DNA of 64,000 bases. Source: Harmonia axyridis. Taxonomy: Eukaryota; Arthropoda; Insecta; Coleoptera; Coccinellidae. A program made the position numbers and the translations under genes. The notes below the pieces were generated by a model. The model made no database searches and had not been told where the DNA came from. It worked only from the letters and a program-made list of their open reading frames with translations. This document shows positions 60,165 through 64,000 of the stretch, in pieces. The stretch covers positions 35,495,720 through 35,559,719 of the forward strand of contig NC_059504.1 in the NCBI RefSeq assembly GCF_914767665.1. The letters are read 5' to 3'. Every line of letters begins with the position of its first letter. Position 1 is the first letter of the stretch.

Positions 60165-61812
60165 TTATTTAAAACAAAAACATCTGATGAATATGAAATA
60201 ATTGCTATAAAAGGTGTTTTTTAATGAATTCATTTAGCCTTATAGTATTCTAGGTTTTCCCCATTTCCAAAGGAATTGTCCGAGACCTAGGAGGTGAAAA
60301 TGTACCCCCAAACATGGTATTTTTTGGTTTTCTAATGGACTCACAATATCGGAAATATGATCAATATGGATTTATTATGAAACATTCAATAAGACTAAGT
60401 AATAAACATATTATATTTATTACTGAGGACTAGATTCATTTCCATACCTACTTCTAGTACCTACTACTACCATAGTATAAGGAAAGGATTCATTTCTTAT
60501 ACTATGCTACTTCATATAAAAGATAGGGGCCTGATACACTAAACAATTTTGTTACTGTCAACTTTTCAAATGAAATACTATGCACGAAAAACACTCATAA
60601 TTGAAGAGTGCGAAGTGAAAAAAATGTTATTACAAGGCAGTAGCGTAGAGTGTTTCCTAAGGGGGGAGGGGGATTAAAAAAATACGAAAATATCCAGTAA
60701 GTATATATTTATAAATAAGATTGAAATATTGTTTCTTAAAGAATTAATTATAAATCAATATTCGATTAATTATTTATGAATGAAAATTATACTACCCACC
60801 AATAATACTATAAGATCACATTCTAAATTTTTCGCTTTTTAAACAGACACCAAGAGGTCAACATTGATTCTAGGGAAACCTGAATTTCGCTCCAGTTTGT
60901 CCTTTTTTGAAAGAATCCACAATACGTTTAAATTAAGTTTTCCATTTCAAATTTCTATCAATTTTCAATATCACTAATATGCAGGATGGTCCAATAACTG
61001 AGGCGTCGGATAGAACAACTCTTTTCATGAAAAAAAATCAGTTTTTTACTTATAACTCTAGTATTATTACATTCATTGTTTTAATTTCTAGGTATTGAAG
61101 TCTTGATAACACGGGCGTAGCCAGGGGGGAGTTTTCATCTTCTGGCGTTTTCTTCCATCAAGTTTTTTGTCCGATAAACCTACCTGATGGCTAGTTCAAA
61201 ATTGGCGCATTTTACCATAGTATCCTTATACTATGATTTTACCTATCTCTGCTAAAACTCAGTTGATGGTGTAGTTTGGATTTCTTCGATTTATTTTCTT
61301 TGTTTCTGGGGCGCAGAATTCGAATCTGAGGTTTGCCACCAAAATTTCTTGAAAAAATGCAGAAAAGGAGAAAATTTTCATTTTTGCCGGTTTTTTGCAT
61401 ATTAATTTTCTACACATAAATTTGAATTTGAGTACTCTGTTGTATAAATATTACGACGGTATTCATTTCATGAATATATTCATAGGAATCGATTAAAAGA
61501 AATAAACTAAATTTCAAAGAGTGATTTTGAAAATGATTTTTTTCTCAAAACATACTTGAGAGATAAAACTAGTGAAAATAGACTGAATGGGTAAGCTCTC
61601 ATGAAGTTGACATATTTAGAAAGAAAAACAGAAGACTTTCTTTATAATAAGTAAATAAAATCAAATGTTCTTGTGTTTTTGTTTTTTTATAATAAAATAG
61701 AAATTTGAAATAAATATGATTTGGTTATGTCAAGCACTTTTATTCGCTTTATTTTCTTGAACCAGTGGAATATACAGAGAACGAGTTTGATATTTTTGCT
61801 ATACCATGTAAA
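60165..61812. other. No gene; two isolated transposon-end motifs
   Basis: GCAGTAGCGTAGAG at about 60642 and GGGCGTAGCCAGG at about 61110 resemble single hAT-like ends. Nothing else was recognised. Confidence 0.3.
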
Positions 61813-62733
61813 GGGTAGTTCTTTAGAGCTATAGAACTTTAAATTGCAATAAAACAACGATGGATTATTCGATTGAAATGAATTCTATTTATCCGCAAGA
61901 TAATCTTGTGGCATTACATTTTAAATATGATTTCTGGCATATTATGACCGCCACGGCTGGCTCGGATGTAGTCCAATCTGGACGTCCAATTTGTGGCCGT
62001 ATATCGGCAATAACACGCCGAATGTTGTCTTCCAAATGGTCAAGGGTTTGTGGCTTATCCGCATAGACCAATGACTTTACAAGGCCCCACAGAAAGTAGT
62101 CTAGAGGTGTTAAATCACAAGATCTTGGAGGCCAATTCACAGGTCCAAAATGTGAAATTAGGCGGTAACCAAACGTGTCTTTCAATAAATCGATTGTGGC
62201 ATGAGCTGTGTGACATGTTGCGCCGTCTTGTTGGAACCACAGCTCCTGGACATCATTCATGGTTGTTCAATTCAGGAATGAAAAAGTTAGTAATCATGGT
62301 TCTATAACGATCACCATTGACTGTAACGTTCTGGCCATCATCTTTTTTGAAGAAGTACGGACCAATGATTCCACCAGCCCATAAAGCGCACCAAACAGTC
62401 AGTTTTTCTGGATGTAACGGTGTTTCGACATACACTTGAGGATTAGCTTCACTCCAAATGCGGCAGTTTTGTTTGTTGACGTAGCCATTCAACCAGAAGT
62501 GCGCTTCATCGCTAAACAAAACAAAATAGACGTAGTGCGCGATACGTATTCCGCACAGAACCATTTTTTTCGAAATAAAATTGCACTATTTGCAAGCGTT
62601 GTTCAGGAGTGAGTCTATTCATGATGAGTTGCCAAACCAAACTGAGAATAAATCACTTGACAGCTGTTAAATCGGTCGCCATCTTAAACAGTAATGCCAA
62701 CTTAAAGTTATATACCTCGAAAAAAAAACACCC
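61813..62733 (-). mobile_element. Tc1/mariner family A, copy 3 (internally deleted)
   Basis: Ends as in copies 1 and 2. Minus frames 62564-62253 (YVYFVLFSDEAHFWLNGYVN ... VETPLHPEKLTVWCALWAGG) and 62260-61889 (QQDGATCHT ... CDLTPLDYFLWG) together retain all three catalytic Asp regions, but a small insertion near 62255 shifts the frame, and the N-terminal domain is fused just before SDEAHF. Confidence 0.85.
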
Positions 62734-64000
62734 ATTACATGTTGGCACAATACAAACACTCATTTATTTCTATGAAAAGAAAAATTCTTATTTCTCCCAT
62801 TATCCTTTCTGAATTTGCCTTAAAATCCCCCCCGAAACTGGAACCTGGCACGTGCTTGATAATGTTATGTAATGTAGGTCTCCCGCCAAATTTATCCAGT
62901 GGTGTAGATAAAAGGGTGCCATCAACCTTTCCTTATTGAAAATCTACACCACTGTCTTTTTTTGGAAAAAATTGTTTCATTTCTGAAATCAACAGAGCTT
63001 CATTAAAAAAAAGTCCCTCGAATTATTTTCATAAAATGTACCATTTTCGAATACAAAGCAAATATTCCAAAAAATCTACCAAAATTAGTTTTTCAAATTT
63101 TCCAATTTAGTGATAAATGTACAAAAATTGACGTAGTGTATTATAACGCTTTCAGTTGGCATTTAATTGAACATTTCAGAAGGAAAATTATCAGAAACTT
63201 AAACAATAAAAGAGATTCACCAAATTTTTTGTGAGCGTCTTTCAGAAATGTTCAATGCCATCTGAAAAATTGGCTCTGCTGTGGTACATACAATTTAATG
63301 TGTTTATTTCTAATTTGAATTAGAAAGAAAATATGATTCTGGTTTAAGACCGAATTTAAAAGATTCCGTATTAAAATTCCAAAAAAAGTAGTATCGTTTC
63401 TAACTAAAAACAGAATTTGAGTTATGATGCAAAAAATGCACTAGTGGGACTGAGAATCTGCCAGATACAGTATATATCCAAATGATACTTGGTGATCTCT
63501 GGTAATGCCTGTAAGTGTGACGTTTCTGAGAAGAGTTTTAAAACATTGAATAGGTTGAAAACCTGATCAACAATAGATTGGCACTTGGCAGGTTTGGCGT
63601 CATTATATTATATACACATCCATATGGAAATTGTACTCGATTCTGTGACAGAAAGGTTTGCGAATATAAAGAGGAGATTCTTGAAATTGGTATAAAAAAC
63701 GCAAAGGACATACTACATTACGAGTAAATGATTTTATTTACCTTTCACAACAATTGTTTTTTAATCATTAATTTGTAGAAATATTATATTTATGTTTAAT
63801 TGATCATAAATTTATTATATTTTTTTTATGGGAAAAAAGATAGTTGTAGTTTTTAAAATGTTTTTTGTGTGGACATTTTATAAGTATTTATTCAAATATT
63901 TTCGTGACTACATAAACCGACGTAGATTTTGAATGTTGATATGAACTAACAATTTCAAGTTCATCAGAACATACCTAATCAGTGGCGTAACTAGAATTGA
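62734..64000. other. AT-rich, no gene recognised
   Basis: A short inverted pair (AGTTGGCATTTAATTGAACA TTTC at 63153 and GAAATGTTCAATGCCATCTG at 63245) may be a MITE. The window ends in CAGTGGCGTAACTAG, a hAT-like left end running off the edge. Confidence 0.35.

Overview
This window is AT-rich, intron-rich nuclear DNA crowded with transposons. It reads as an insect genome, and the mix of hAT, Tc1/mariner, Crypton-like and non-LTR elements would suit a beetle, though the order is inferred. Two host genes are clear. One is a plus-strand NR4A orphan nuclear receptor (insect Hr38), recovered as five coding exons between 17422 and 40013 that join in frame into 536 residues up to the stop; its first coding exon was not found. 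The other is a minus-strand bystin gene (bys, the Enp1 homologue of 40S ribosome assembly) with three exons between 59462 and 57115 that give a complete 414-residue protein. The two genes converge, with about 17 kb of transposon-rich DNA between their stop codons.

Layout. 1-5.3 kb: a LINE 3' end, a terminal-inverted-repeat element, a reversed hAT fragment and an internally deleted Tc1/mariner copy. 5.45-6.06 kb: a CpG-rich island that is a candidate Hr38 promoter. 6.1-17.4 kb: a four-copy repeat family, hAT remnants, a second Tc1/mariner family, and a 2.4 kb near-perfect palindrome with arms of about 1.14 kb. 17.4-40.0 kb: Hr38, whose introns hold an RTE-like fragment, an antisense LINE with a 790-codon open frame, a rearranged relative of the palindrome next to the DNA-binding-domain exon, several fold-back elements (one ends 36 bp before an exon), a 2.2 kb Crypton-like locus with three partial tyrosine-recombinase N-termini, a nested LINE inside a Tc1/mariner copy, and more.

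40.0-57 kb: the presumed Hr38 3'UTR with a small hAT-type MITE, an antisense LINE with a frameshift, LINE scraps, fold-backs, an internally deleted mariner, and a hAT element with a perfect 8-bp target duplication that carries a nested fold-back. 57.1-59.5 kb: bystin. 59.7-60.2 kb: a palindromic element with two perfect CRE octamers upstream of bystin. 61.8-62.7 kb: a third copy of the first Tc1/mariner family.

The two host genes have no evident functional link. Hr38 is known in insects as an activity-induced transcription factor, and bystin as a nucleolar ribosome-assembly factor. The most unusual content is the set of palindromic and fold-back elements within and beside them.
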